Of a DNA stretch of 64,000 nt, positions 23,254 through 36,358 are shown piece after piece; the first letter of the stretch is position 1, and each line of letters begins with the position of its first letter. The DNA is taken from the NCBI GenBank assembly GCA_029851415.1, contig CM056743.1, positions 28,222,405 to 28,286,404 on the forward strand. Reading direction: 5' to 3'. Under the pieces are notes generated by a model. It saw nothing but the letters and a program-made list of their open reading frames with translations, was not told the origin of the DNA and ran no database searches. This stretch comes from Eretmocerus hayati (taxonomy: Eukaryota > Arthropoda > Insecta > Hymenoptera > Aphelinidae). The translations under genes were made by a program, and so were the position numbers.

Positions 23254-24684
23254 TTAATTTCGATGCAAATTTGGAAGAGGCGTGAGATATGTAATATCGT
23301 CGATTTTAATACATACACATATTGTTTTAATATCATTTGGATTGTAAAACGCAACCCTCTGAATAATGTCTACCAAGATAACAGTAGGCGAATAGCGATC
23401 CAACGATGCTGGGCGTACACGCCAAACAGTACATTCAGTAAAAGATTCGTTGGTATATTCGTCAACGATAAACTTTTTGATTTGAATGTAGTCGCCATTT
23501 ACAGTTTGAGCATATGAGTTGTCTGTTCGTTTGGAACGATTACTATTTGCCGTATACAAGCACCCGTCTTTGACCATTCTGTAGTATAAGCGAGCATGTT
23601 CTGTGAGATTTAACCTGTCGATAATATTCTGCCCAGGATTCCGGTACTTCCCAAAATATCTTTGATTAGCCAATCTTACCGTCTTCTGGGCACGTTTACA
23701 GTCTAAATACTCCACATACTCAATCATCGACGAATGTTCATTCAGTCCCACATGTCTCCTCAACAGCAACTCACTTTGACGCATTGAAACTGATCTACAC
23801 ACCTGATGAATGACTCCTTTTGCTGAATGAATCTCCTTCAAGACTATTGAGTTGAAACTTTCGAAACAATAACAAGAATGGGCCCACAGAGGGCCCCAAT
23901 CCAGGACACTTTGAGCCAAATGTAACAGTTGATGGACGTTGAAAGTCATGCAAGCTTTGCCATACAGAAGTTCTGTCCTCAAAACAAATTCTCTCAGAAG
24001 GTTGTGAGCATCATTGACTTGTGCACGAGTAATTGAGCTTTGCATCAATATGTAAAATCCTTCGACTAATAAAGCCCAGTGGGTGGCTACATGCTCTAAC
24101 TGCGGGAAAGACCGGAGGATGGGTAGCGAATAATATAAAAGCCAATTTTCCCATTCCCTAGATTTCCAGTGCTTCCGGTCTCCGATCGATCTCGATAAGC
24201 GCTGTAAGTGATTCGGGACTCTGATTCCTTCTATGAGAGAATCAAGTCTTAATCTATCCCGTGGAGATAACATCGAAAGCCATCGCTCCATAAAATACTT
24301 GGCAATACCCAAACATAATGCATGCATGTAATCTGGTACGAAGCCCCAAATGATGTTGAAAAATCGTAGATTTATCAGACACGACGGCCTTTTAATGCCG
24401 TTGACTGGTTCAACTGAGGTGAGACTTTGTTCCATATCTCGTATGGTTTGAGCTTCTGTACGATTGGGAACGTCATCTAAGACTGGAAACTTTACAGCAC
24501 CTTTATCACCAAATTCAACATATATACCCGGATGAAGGCACCAATTACATCCATAATAACCAGTACAAGTTTTAATTCCTTGCATAGGTGCTCTAGCCAT
24601 AGAATCAACGGGACTACATAGGGAGAAAAATTTTACATGGTGTATGACATTCCCAACAGTACATCGAACTCCTTCTTCGCCCAT
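23254..24684 (-). pseudogene. CACTA/EnSpm-type transposase, C-terminal part
   Basis: A 476-residue frame has the hallmarks of Tnp2-like transposases: YGCNWCLHPG (a CxxC pair), WGFVPDYMHALCLGI, FNVHQLLHLAQSV.DWGPLWAHSCYCFESFN, and a C-terminal beta-rich tail. Full proteins of this kind are usually 700-1000 residues with the first catalytic acidic residue upstream of the CxxC. Here a stop lies 36 bases before the first ATG and I found no upstream exons between 24690 and 25540. It is either a truncated copy or a gene whose 5' exons I cannot see. The remaining frame is intact, so the loss is recent or the frame is spliced. Confidence 0.78.
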
Positions 24685-25544
24685 CGAATTTTCTGGGCTT
24701 ATTTTTCTTTCAGTGAATTATTACCAGTGAGTGAAAAGTGATGATTGAGTAATTAGCTCACTTTCTTGCGATTGTGAAAACTATAAATGACAAATGCTTG
24801 GAATTTCCAAGAAATTCCATATTTCATCCTTCATGTATCAACTTCGAATTAATAATCCAATTCTGCTGAGTATGTGGCATTCACATTGCGTTTCCGCAAT
24901 AAATATGTGGACCAGCGTTCTTGATAAATGAACATTGTTTATTTGGTACCCCCTACACTCGCTGTGTTACGCAAAGCACTTGGTACATTTCCAGTGCCTC
25001 GTATGAACTGATATCTTGTCTGGGTTACCAAGACGACAGACGCACGTGAGCGGGTTAAGTTTGGGATTGGCTTGGGGTATTCATCGTATTTCCAACTATC
25101 TAGAATTTTTAAAGTTTCGGTAAATTATAGTTCGTCATGGTGGGAAAAGTTTCTTATGACCACAAGAAGAAATTCGGGACTTCAGTGATTTGAGGTGGGA
25201 AAGAGTTAACGAAGGCTTTATTCGAGTAGGTGGTCGGCCTAGTCTGCTATCTCAGGCCACTTCAGTTTGTCACATTTTACTGAAAAAATTCGGCGATGAG
25301 ACTGTTCAACTAGTAGGTAAGGGAATAATCCTATACCGTATAACCGGGTAGTTTTGGCCATTTTCCAGGGATGAAGTTATTTTGATCGTAATTTTCGGAA
25401 CGTGCATCGTACAGGACTCTTAAGAGAATTTGTTCTGAACATTTTGGTCTCTGGTATCTTTCTAAGTAACACAGTTATTCCATACAGAAATCCACTCTAG
25501 TCGTGGACATATTCACGAACTATGGGTCCTGGGTTAGCACTTCG

Positions 25545-26669
25545 AGCAGATGGGTATATGTATAAGGAAGAATCGTGCAGCAGCTCATTTGCTGGGTATT
25601 GAATCAATGCTTCGGTATCTGTTGACGCTATTTTTTTTTTATACTAGGCATTGGCTTCATATTATTCACATTTGTTTCGAGTCAACGCTGACAGGAAGAT
25701 GGAAAGCGAGTCACGTGGTTGACTCGCCCAGGTGAGTCCACTGGGCGAGTCGACTGAAATAATTTCATTTCCAGAGACACACATTACCTAGGTATCTCCA
25801 GGGGAGAAGCAGACCCACGGGAGCGGGTTTAGATCAGGGTGTGGGGGGGGGGGGGGGGGTGAATTCATCAGATTTCAAGTCTCTTGAATTTCCTCAGTTT
25901 GGGCAAGTTATAATAATATAGGTGGATGGAAAGTTTTTCTGGTCACCACGCAAAGTCGTACTTTTGAGCGATTAGCAAATAAAGAATCCACAATATATTG
26001 CTTATGGAAGAATTCGGTGACTCCCCGTTTTCTCCGCTTCCTTGAGGTTTACTCGCAATTACTCAGAAAAGCGGTGAGTTGTAGCAAAAAATCGACAGTT
26101 ATAGTTTTATATGGATTTTTTGGAGATCTCCAAGGTCACGTGCTCAGGTTAATCAAGGAACTGAAGAGAACTGCAAATGGGAAAATCTATGGGTTTCTCG
26201 CAAAAATACCTAGCGCTGTTTGCTGATTCCCTGCTGCTTCTTTCAATACCGTAGAGATGGCTAGAATGGCTAACTTTTTCAATTGATCTAAATGTGCCAT
26301 TTTGTAGACTTTCAAAAATTCTGTAAAAAAATATTCTTGACATTTTTCGCTACAACCCACCTTTCCTGACTAATTACGAGAAAACTTCACTTCCTGATAA
26401 CTCACATCGCTTTTTATCTTCACATGTTACGAAAAAAGGCTCGACTGTAAACTATCTAATCGGGTGATCGAATAATGATCCTATTGTTTGCCTTTACCGT
26501 TTCAGCAACTTGGCAACTCGTAAAATAACGCATTCGTTTGCAGGTTGTTATTCTATTCAATTGATGCTCGAGTCGACCACTTGACTCGTCTTAGTGAGAC
26601 GAATATTGGAGTACACGGGTGAGTATACTCAGTTGACTAGTTTGGTGTACTCACAGATTTTCAGTAGGG
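25545..26669 (-). repeat. right long terminal inverted repeat of the CACTA-like element
   Basis: This is the reverse complement of the left arm. The mirrored homopolymer is 17 G (25843-25859) against 14 C on the left, one of several small differences that argue for two real, separately evolving arms rather than a simple assembly mirror. Confidence 0.8.
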
Positions 26670-27188
26670 TAAAGTTCTTAATAGGCCCCGCCCAGAAATA
26701 ATTTTTTTTTACCCAATCTGCCTCGCGACGATTTTGGCGTCAAGGAATCCCACTTTCGGCAGAAACACCCGTATACCACTATACTGCCACTCAACCTAAC
26801 CTCCGCCTAAGGTTGCCGAAGGTTAGGCTGGCCTAGTCAGCTATATAATTTGCTGTCTTGCATTTCGCAGTAGGCTTACTTATTTCGCATAGCATTTAGC
26901 AGCATCTAGGCAAGCTCGAAAGCATTGATTGTGTGATTCCCAGTGATTCCTGCAGGAAAATGTGCGATTGCAGATGCATCCTGCATCATGAATCATGAAC
27001 CGAGAAAAGTATCTCAATGATAACGAAGTGCATGCATCGCGAATCCTAGGATATGCAGCTGCATCTGTAGATAAGTGTTGCTTATTACACGGTCTTCGAC
27101 GTGGAAACTCGCAGTGCAGGATTAGGTAGATCAAATTGTGTTTTTGTTATTGTGCAAAAAGTGAACTTTCTGTTCGCGATTGCTCACG
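26670..27188. other. 5' flank of ANK-3
   Basis: The short inverted CCTAACC repeat at about 26785-26835 matches the one upstream of ANK-2, and the last 45 bases before the ATG resemble the ANK-2 leader. The region between is rich in TGCATC words and has no gene. Confidence 0.5.
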
Positions 27189-30100
27189 ATGTCAACGACT
27201 ATCAAGTCAGAAAGCGACGATGATCGTGTATTCGATTCACGAAAGAGTAAGCAGCTACTGATCACGATCCAAAATGCCACAAAAATTAGCACCACGTTGA
27301 GGCCGAGGACCGTGTACAAGATCAATAACAATCACACCGTGCAACGTTTGTTGAAAGACGGAGCCGATCCAAATATATCAGACAATGATGGAAAGACGAG
27401 CTTACACTACGTAGCGATGTACAACATCAGAAATAGTGATGAAACCGTGGACTTGTTGCTGTCAGCCGGTGCATCACCAGATATCGTCGACAACAAAGGG
27501 AATACTCCATTGCTGCTCGCCGCAAGCTCGAAACACGAGAATAAGGAGGTTTTTGAAAGGTTGATAAAAGCTCACATAGATGTTAACAGGAAAGACTCTC
27601 GAGGTTGGACAAGCTTGCAGTACGCTGCTCAACTCAAGAAAGCATTCTTCATTCAATGTCTGCTTGCAGCTGGAGCTTCTTTACCTGATCCTGACAGTAC
27701 TGACTGTTACAACTCTCCTCTATTGTTGGCTATGAACTGTGATGAGATTGATGAGCCAAGCAAATTTCGAGAGCAACGATTGAACATAGCTCAACTGTTG
27801 ATCGAAGCTGGAGCAAGTGTTGATGAGAAAGATGCAGATGGGATGACGAGTTTACTTTATGCCTGCAGCTATGGAGATGTGGGACTAGTAAACTTTTTGC
27901 TGTCTCAAGGAGCTTCGCTTCATACCACCAACAGCTTTGGATTCAACCCTCTGTTATTTGCCACAACATCAACAAGCATTGATGTTGTGCGTAATCTTGT
28001 TGAAACAGGAGCTGATATCAACTATGTGAATCCTAAAGGAGTCAAGTTTAATGGACATTATGGATACAATCAAAGTCAAGACAATCGCTGGAAAGACTTC
28101 CCAGCACACACTGCTCTTCATGTAAGATTTCAACCACTTATTCCAAAACTAGTAAAGAAGTATACTCTACAACTTGAGCATATGGTTGCAGAATTAAGAA
28201 GTACTTGATGCATCCCATGAAACATATGAGTGGTTCGGAATCATAGTGGACTAACATTAAGTCCACTTTTGAATTGTGCGAAAAATCAGCCTGAAAATTC
28301 CCCGTGCTTTGGTGAACTTGAATTTATCCTTTGCAGACAATTTTTCTCATCTTTTCTATCATATTCTTCGACTTGGAAAATGATTCCCGGAAGGCTTCTA
28401 TTCATGATTTAATTGTGGGAGACCATAGCATGAATGAGTCTCAAAAGTCTACTTAGTCCACTATGACTCTGAACAACTCATATTCACCTTTTACAGTGTT
28501 AAATGCTACATTGCTCAGAGCATCTTTCACATCAACCCGCAGTAGCTTATTCCAGGTCTTTTTTCCCAGTGTCTACAATTGGAAGAGAGTTTGGCACTGT
28601 TCATTATATAGTTTTCCCACAAGTATATCAAATAATGACCAGCTTAACGTAGAAAGATACTTCTTAGGGAAGTATCTCAAGAATGTACAAGTAATTCAAA
28701 CTAACTTCCCGATAATTAAGATTGTATTTTTTTCATGTCATTTTCTTCAAGGAATTTTTGAACACAGAACGATTTGGTTAAATGTGCAAAGAATCCACCG
28801 CTCTGTATCAAGAACTCTATCCTGTGTTGATAATTGAGAGCTAACTTCGCTCATCATGATGAGCTTTTCTGTTCGAAAAGTCTAAGGCCTTGACCCGTAG
28901 GATGTCGGTCTTCTTATTGATGACAATCAAGTTTCCCTACTTCTAATTTTAATCCATGATTTTTTTTCTTTTTTTGAAGCATTTTGAACCTTTGTACAAG
29001 GTTATTTTATGCTTTATTCCATGATTGATTGTAGATTTTTCTTCTAGATTGCAACTCGAAATAATGACAAGGATATGCTGGAATTTCTTCTCAAACAAGG
29101 TGCAGATCCAAATAGAACCAATGACTTGAATGACAGTGTACTGAATCAGGCAGTTTCTTACTATAGAAAAGAGTCTGTGGTGGAACTATTGCTAGCTCAT
29201 GGGGCTAACATGTATGAGTGCGAATATGGATTTAAAAGAATCTTGGAAAATGGCAGAGTGGCTGAAGCTCGTCTCTTCCTAGAATATGGGCTCGATCTCA
29301 ACAGATATAATCCGCAAAACCCGCGGGACTTTTCCCCCTTGCACGCTGCCAGCAATTGTTGGAGGAGCGACACATTATACTTTTTGTTAATTTATAATAA
29401 CGGCATTCTTGATCTTGAACATGAGAACGAGTTCGGCCAGTCACCACTTTGTCGAGCTGCATGGAACGAATCTCCAGAGTGTATAGAATTATTGATAAAT
29501 CAAGGTGTTGATATCGATCATCCCGATGCAAACGGTCGCACTCCTTTGGAGGTAGTGTCGGAAAAGAGTATATCGAGTAACCTGTATAACTTTGATCTCC
29601 ATGAACAATGCATTCAGCTACTAGTACAGGCTGGTGCCAAACCTCGGGATATTCTCGACAAGCTCTTGCCAGATGATAGAGTGGATCACATCGTAGATAT
29701 GCACGGGAACAGCAATAATAATCCTCAGGTTTGTGATAGATGGATCCGTCGCGTAATCAGTGCCGACCTTCGTAGGATTGAAACGTGCTTTGAAATAGCC
29801 AAGTTCATTGTCAAGTTCAGAGTCTTATACGAGAGCAAGAATGCGTCAGTCGAGGAACCAATAGAAAATGGTAAAATGGGTAAAGCGATTAAACTGCGAA
29901 GCTACTTCGAAGCCTGCCAAGCTGAGATCTCACTGTTGAAGAGCACACTCCTCACTAGTTCTATCAATTATCATAAAATTCTCACCGCGAGCCAAGATTT
30001 TCACAAGCGCGTAAGAGATGAACGCGTGTATGAAACATTTGATAAAGCAAATCTCGAGACTCGGTTCCCTCTATATGCCAAGGAACTCAGGAAATCTTTC

Positions 30101-30262
30101 AACAGTTTGAAGAAGATACACCAAATTTGGGAAAGAGCTGTCATTAACATAGCACTTCTCTTCGGACTGAATTCGGTCGCATATTACTCAGTCATCCGAA
30201 ACATCTTAGATTATCTAGATGACGATGACTTGTTCTCCACAGCTGAGATTAAACTGAAGTAA
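27189..30262 (+). CDS. ankyrin-repeat protein with PRANC-like C-terminus (ANK-3, two exons)
   Basis: Exon 1 is 27189-28121, ending TTCAT|GTAAGA like ANK-2. Exon 2 is 29048-30262, starting after CTTCTAG. The junction is in phase 0 and the product is about 715 residues. The ATG follows CTCACG and gives MSTTIKSE. Ankyrin repeats and the PRANC-like end (FPLYAKEL, VIRNILDYLDDDDL) follow the same plan as ANK-2. The C-terminal 190 residues are nearly identical to ANK-2, while the ankyrin repeats differ more, for example RPRTVYKINNNH for RPRPVSKFDVNF. The 926-bp intron is longer than in ANK-2 but carries alignable pieces, such as the GGAAGAGAGTTTGGCA block. Both exons are open, so it is probably functional. 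Confidence 0.88.
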
Positions 30263-31570
30263 GATTCGCTACCTCTCTTCCTTTGTATATCGTGATGGTA
30301 TGAATATCAATCTTCATATCTGGGTAATTACCACGACTCTTTAACATTTCGCTTACAGAAAAATTGAAATTGGAATCTCATTGCACGTACTCCAGCAGTG
30401 GCTCAGATCACTCTTTTATGATTGAAATAGCACGAAAGGTGTTGTAAATATTATTTTTTCGATGAGGTCTTTTGGGGAATAGTACAGATATTTTGGCCCA
30501 CTACGGTCAAAAGTTGATTGCGCTGAACTTCAAAGCGCAGCCTGAATGGAACCCGTTGGAAGCATATATAGTAAAGTATTGACTCAATCACCACGAAAAT
30601 GCGACTTTGTAGGATATAATCCGAGAATTCTAGTCCATTTGACAAGTAGAATCCGGGTGACTCCTTTTGTGGTTACCCGTCCGCATTTACGTCTGATCGA
30701 CGAGCACGCGTGTCTGATGATCAAATCACGATCTGCATACCTTAGATCATCTTTTGAGGTATTAGTGTTTTTTTTGAGAATGAAGTTGGGAAAGCCAAAA
30801 TCATGCCCGGGTCATTTCTCGGACTGATACCATCGTGGCTAGGACGAAATACAACTCGCTCGAGGTACAACCTATTGAGAACTATGTCTGAGGATTTTAG
30901 CTGTTGAGGTATTGCGGTGCAAGGAACGCGCCCAGGCCCGCATAACCAGGATGTCGATGAGTCGTGGAAATTACCCATCTTTTATGCGCCACAATTGATG
31001 AGTGATTCGAATTGAAGAGGGGTTGAGCGCTTTGATCGATTCAAACGATTGGTAATAGATTTATTGTTGCATTGAGCCAAAGTAACCGACTCTTACTCTT
31101 TGCGCCATAAAAGACCGACTTGAGTGTGCGACCAAATGATCACGACATACCACCGCATGTGAATGGGGTGTCTTTCGTTCGTTGATTTTTTACAATTCTA
31201 ATCTGTCTTCTCACTACGATATTTAGAAGAGTCTTCAGTGAGACATTTTTATTCACTTTTATATTGTACTGTATGAGGTAGTTTCGTTAGAGTTATTTTT
31301 TGTATGTACGTCTTTGTATCTCACCGTTGTTTCATAGGTGTATAGTATTCGAGCAATAAAATTTGATCGAACAACGCGCAAAAATACAATTAATGAAAAC
31401 ACCCAATCATTTGCAGGTATGACGTGTTTAAAAGAAAGTGAAACCATTCATGGTTAGATCCGAAAAGATGTGAAAAAGCTTTGGAAAAACATTTTTGTGA
31501 GCTCGATGCTAAAACGGTACGATAAAAGTGTTCCTCGATACAAATTCCTTCTTTTGAAAGGTATAGATGT
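30263..31570. other. 3' flank of ANK-3
   Basis: From about 31018 the sequence aligns with the ANK-2 3' flank, and from about 31185 with the ANK-1 3' flank. Against ANK-2 there are about 670 extra bases between the stop codon and this shared block. They have no clear terminal repeats or coding sense. Confidence 0.5.
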
Positions 31571-33629
31571 GATATTTAGATGTGGCGTGACTTCACCCGA
31601 TATCTTCGTATTAATTCTCTAGCGATTTCTTCAGGTTTTTTGTCCAAAATACATGATTTGTTTACAATCTTGGATGACCTATCCTATGAAAATGTTCACC
31701 TTCAAGTTTTCGTGGTCGCTTAACACGAATTCGATGCTCAAAAGAGTCATTCATGCATTCCAGAAGCGGTACGGCAACTTGAAAGTAGGGTTTTCTATGT
31801 AAAAATTATGTCATTCGCACTGATTCCATTCAATTGAAAATCCGCTATATTGGATCTGCCTTTTGAATTTCGATTTTCTTGGGTCGGATTTGGGTTCTCC
31901 GACCCGTAGAATCTCCGAGTAGGGAATTTCAGCTTTTCTGGTACAAATTCCCTTATACAATTTAGACTTGTATCTAAAATATAGACAAAAAAAGATGTCC
32001 CATTGTCCGATGATTAATAAACGGCCAATATTTGTGCAATTTTCGGAAGGGCTTCACAATAGTCTAAAAAGTCTAGGCAAAAGTAGACAACATCTGATTC
32101 GAGCATGTTCAAGATTTTGTTCCTACATGGCAAAGTTGACCTGCGATCCGCGTAGTTCTCATGACTCCCCACAATTTTCAATCGCTTTTTAATCATAATT
32201 TCAACGAATTATCAAGAATTTGAGATCAATCATCTCCGAGAGAATTAAGTATATCAGCTTCAATTTGCACTGTCGCACGCGTTTTGAAACGCAAAGAGTC
32301 GAAAGTTATTCATATGAATAATATAGCACGAGAATACTCGTTCCTACACTCGGCTTTATACGCAGGAGGGAAGATTTTAAAGAAACTGATACTTGATTAA
32401 AAGATGGTGTTAGTAATATAATTCGCAGTTATTCGAGTTTTTCCCCACAATGAAATTCCAGAGAACATTTCAGAGTTCAACGAAAATGGGTTGGATGAAG
32501 TTGCACGCATCATACGTCTTCAAAAATTAATAAAAACAATGAAAATCAACACTTGAACCGTACCTCATTCGGCTAAGCAATTTCGAAAACTCATGATAAT
32601 ATTTGCAGTAAGTTATGAGGGCAAATCATCTTTTCACCATTCAATTCAGGAAGGGTGATTCGTATACACCCTTGATAGAAAGAAATATATTTTGATTATA
32701 TAACGTATACCTCATCTCTGATATCCAAGGATTCTCAACTCAAACACTTAGAGCACTATATTTGCCACCATAAAGCATGGAATTTTGAAGCTAAATTAAT
32801 CAGATAAAAAGCTACTCTGTGGGATGAGAGATTAGCCAAACGATTCTTCAAGCAGTGGCTTCATTAAAGAGCGTTCGTCCCACTGTTGCATATCGCAGAT
32901 TAACTGACGATTTCATCAAACCGCCCAAGAACGCAACGGATCAAGACAATTTATGATGCAGCTCAAGCCAAGTGGGGTGGTCCAAAAATGTCAATGTTTC
33001 TCTGGGCAGCGTTCATAAATTACGTGAGCCAGAATTTCGAAATATTTTTTCCAAAAATCTTACTCCGCGCAATATATATGCTTATTGCTCAATTGTAATC
33101 AATCAGTACATTCATTTGTTAATCAACTCGTGAGAAATTTTATATCTGGCTAGTTCTCTATGATTCAAAGTTGTACTAAATTCAACAGATCCACCTTCCT
33201 TCATTTCGTAACTTTGTTCCGTTCTCATTGAGAGAGAGAATAGCAAAGCTTCGAATGTTTATCACGTCGTTTCTGTAACTTGAATATTGTTTTTGCTAGA
33301 TAGTGACGATACAAGCCTCGTATCGGAGAAATTGAATAAGTGGCGTGTAAAAAGGTCTTTCTCAAAGCTGAGAAAGATAATTTGAGCAGGAGTTGGTCGT
33401 CTTAGTTATATTTGATAATCGAGGCTTATGGTGAATGTTGCATTTTCAAGTACAAATTTGTTATGAATCCATCAAGGCTGTAGAAGTTTTTGTTTCAGAA
33501 AGTATCTATCTGGAATCATATCAATCAGTTTCATTGAGAATGTGTAAACTTATTAGTCTCCATGAATCAGTTTATTCAAATTCTTGATACGATACATCTC
33601 TAGTGGCACAGTAGAAATTTCATGATTTT
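31571..33629. other. AT-rich intergenic DNA, no gene recognised
   Basis: A somewhat less AT-rich block near 32830-32990 could be an old coding relic, but no family was recognised. Confidence 0.45.
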
Positions 33630-34390
33630 TTTGAGCCCGTCGTTGGAATTTCAACGCTATGATAAGACCATACCGATGACGCCGTTGAGATCGAAAGCTC
33701 GATTATGGAGAGAAAAAATGTCCGATACGGAGCCTCTCTTACGTATATCACTATTTTTTTGGTGCGCAAACATCCTCTCATATAACCATTCAAAAGGAAA
33801 GTGTGCGAGTATGATCTTACAGGACATCATCATGCATCTGCAAAGTTCAATTCAAATTTATTGAAGTTGATTAACTACTTAATTGAGCAGTGATAGTGAG
33901 CTTCATCAAGGATTGAGCTTTGCAGGTCAGAGCTTTGGATATCTTGACGTGTCGAAAAATCGTCAAACTCTGAGATTTTTATCAAAGATCAACAAAAAAT
34001 TGGTTGTATCCAAAACCTTTTATCAATTAATTTTCAGCTATAATGCAATTGGTATCTGCTTTTTTTCATGAAAAACGAATATACTTTGCGGTCGTGAATT
34101 CTATCTATGTTGAAGTATATTCACATGCAATCAAACAGGTCTATGCAAGCTGAAGAGAAGGAAATTTTTGACACGAGTATTGAACAACGTTTGGTAATTG
34201 TGGTAATCTTACTTTGAAGAAATATTCGAGATAGATGAGGTAAAGCGTCGTTCATAATACTATAAGCACTGCATATTTTTTCAAATTGCTGAGCTATCAA
34301 CTTCGTACTGGAGATATGATTTATAACGTTTTTCGGCTTGCTGTGACCTTTTTGGAACTCTTTACGAATCTGCCACCAGCTTGTCGATTT
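33630..34390 (-). pseudogene. cytochrome P450 relic (third copy)
   Basis: Read on the minus strand, 34388-34213 encodes a C-helix exon (SWWQIRKEFQKGHSKPKNV... ending LPHLSRIFLQ before GTAAG) that matches the exon at 37724-37899. About 34020-33880 matches the next exon (FDKNLRV.RFFDTSRYPKL) with stops. About 33700-33640 retains an I-helix start (NRAFDLNGVIGM) joined directly to the C-terminal ALKFQRRA block, so the middle exons have been deleted. The order agrees with the two better copies. It is clearly dead. Confidence 0.72.
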
Positions 34391-34998
34391 TTGTAAAATT
34401 GATGGATCAATTCACCAATCCTTTATTCAATTCTTCATGAATGCATCATATACTTGAATAATGAATTCAGTTGATACATCTCTTCCGACCCACGCCTAAA
34501 TATTTTTTTGATACTATGCGCGTAAAGTGTTGGCGAAAAGTTACTTTGCGGGTGAATGTAACGTGCGGAGCGCAAAGTCGAGCAAATTCTTTTTCGTGCA
34601 CAATTTTCAGTGCGCAAAGTTTGAGATTGCGAGCAAAGTAGTCATGATCGTACGCAAAATTCACTGATTTCGTGCGCAAACTTGAAATCGTGTCAAAAAA
34701 ATTCCACCTCGAGTGTCTTCCGATTTCAGTGTTCACTACGTTATTTGATCAATTGACGGCCCGTCACAGGATCAATACGATGCAATATATCAAAAATATG
34801 GTTGATGCTGACCATCTCCAAAGGATATTGTTTTTGCATCTTTTGGCCTTTTTCTACTTAGACAGTGAAAATGATGCCAAAAACGATTGGCTCAATTTAC
34901 TCCGATGTATCTTGACTCGATCTCATCTTTATTTCAACATCAAGATACTTTTTGCAGAATTACAGAATTCAATTTTTAACCTATTTCACGAGCATGCA
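34391..34998. other. intergenic, no gene recognised
   Basis: A plus-strand frame from 34672 to 35325 is open for 217 codons, but its second half lies in DNA that is duplicated at 57.45 kb without keeping the frame, so I do not call it a gene. The word GCGCAAA recurs in 34560-34680. Confidence 0.4.
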
Positions 34999-36358
34999 AT
35001 TGATCATAGAGAGTTCTGCGTGGTCGATTTTGTAGTTCATATCAAACCATCAAACACTTTCAAATCTATTTTCTGTAATCTCCGTCCCGCGCATTATACC
35101 AGAGAGACACGAGTCAGAAAAACTACCTTTTCCCCAATTTTCCAGCCAAGGTACGAACGTCTGCCGATTCTGGAGAGATTGTTGGATCGCTATGAGACCA
35201 ATGACATCTTCAAGCCCACGAAAAAACTTTCAAGATCCAATTTTGAACGTCACTCAGAGTGGTGCTGGTTTCGAGATCTAACTGATCTAGTGAGTATGTT
35301 TTTTTCTCAAAAAATCACACGTTAATCCAAAAATCATAAGAAACAGCCCATTTCGGGGTATCTGGCCCTCATTTCTGCAAGGATTTCATTCAACATCGAT
35401 ATAGCCATAAAAGATTAAGGCCACCGACCTTGAACTGGGAGATTAATCATCATTTTTGGATTATCAAGGGGATGTTAAAAATCATTTTTTTTCAAAATCA
35501 CCAGAAAAAATTTTGTCCATTAAATTGGACATTATGAGTGAATGGGTTAACTAAAAAAAAATGTAGATCATCGGTCTAAGGTTTTCTCTACCAATCAGTC
35601 ACATTTTTTGTGAGTGTCAAAGATCAGAACTTTTGATCCCCGCAATAAAGTTATCAACATGCCACTTTCGGTGTGTGTTAAAACAACGAGAAGCAAAAAA
35701 ACCGCGAACGATCAATGAATAATGAAGTCGATGTCAGATATTGACGTTGTTTTTACCAACATCTTTATGAGTTTTTGAACTCCTATTTTAGAATTTTGTA
35801 ACACTGATAGAGATAGCGCTATTATCTTTCTCCCGTACTATCTGGGTTCCATTTCTCTGAAAATGTATCAAAAAGTTTGAAAATTCAGCATTGTTATGAT
35901 AAGGTGTGTACATACAACCAAGGGAAGAAAGTAGTCGAACTCTATTCCATTGATTGATTATTCGAAAAACTATGAAGGACTAGTAAGAAGCATTGATGCA
36001 ACCTCAACATACATATGTTGGGGTTGCATCAACGCTGTACCCTTCAAGAATTTTTTTGCTCCACGTGTAAATCGAAACCGTTGATAAATATTTTCTGGAA
36101 TAGATCAGTGCAGTCAGTTGAATATAGAATATAGGTAGGTCTCGTTTTTCGTCCATCGACATACTTGCAAACGAATAAGAAACGAGACTGTAAAAACGGA
36201 ATGGAGCTCAAAATCGATTCATTCATCTTTGAAGATGATACAAGAATAAAGTTCTAGTGTACCGTATAATACATACATCTTAAGTCAATCAAACAATCAA
36301 TTACATTTCTTGATGCAAAATGGTTCTGGGTAACAACGTCGGAGGTGGCCATAATTGA

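Larger units (their letters stand above)
21422..26669 (-). mobile_element. CACTA/EnSpm-like DNA transposon with long terminal inverted repeats
   Basis: The element begins CCCTACTGAAAATCTGTGAG and ends with its reverse complement. Immediately outside are TA (left) and TA (right), a possible 2-bp duplication. The terminal inverted repeats extend about 1.1 kb (21422-about 22540 and about 25545-26669). The 3-kb centre encodes the C-terminal half of a CACTA-type transposase on the minus strand. Subterminal arrays of short GAGTC/GACTC and GTGAGT words fit the known CACTA habit of subterminal transposase-binding repeats. Confidence 0.82.

Noticed and set aside
34672..35325. Plus-strand 217-codon open frame
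   Set aside because: Half of it lies in duplicated DNA whose second copy (57450-57770) does not keep the frame, and no domain is recognisable.
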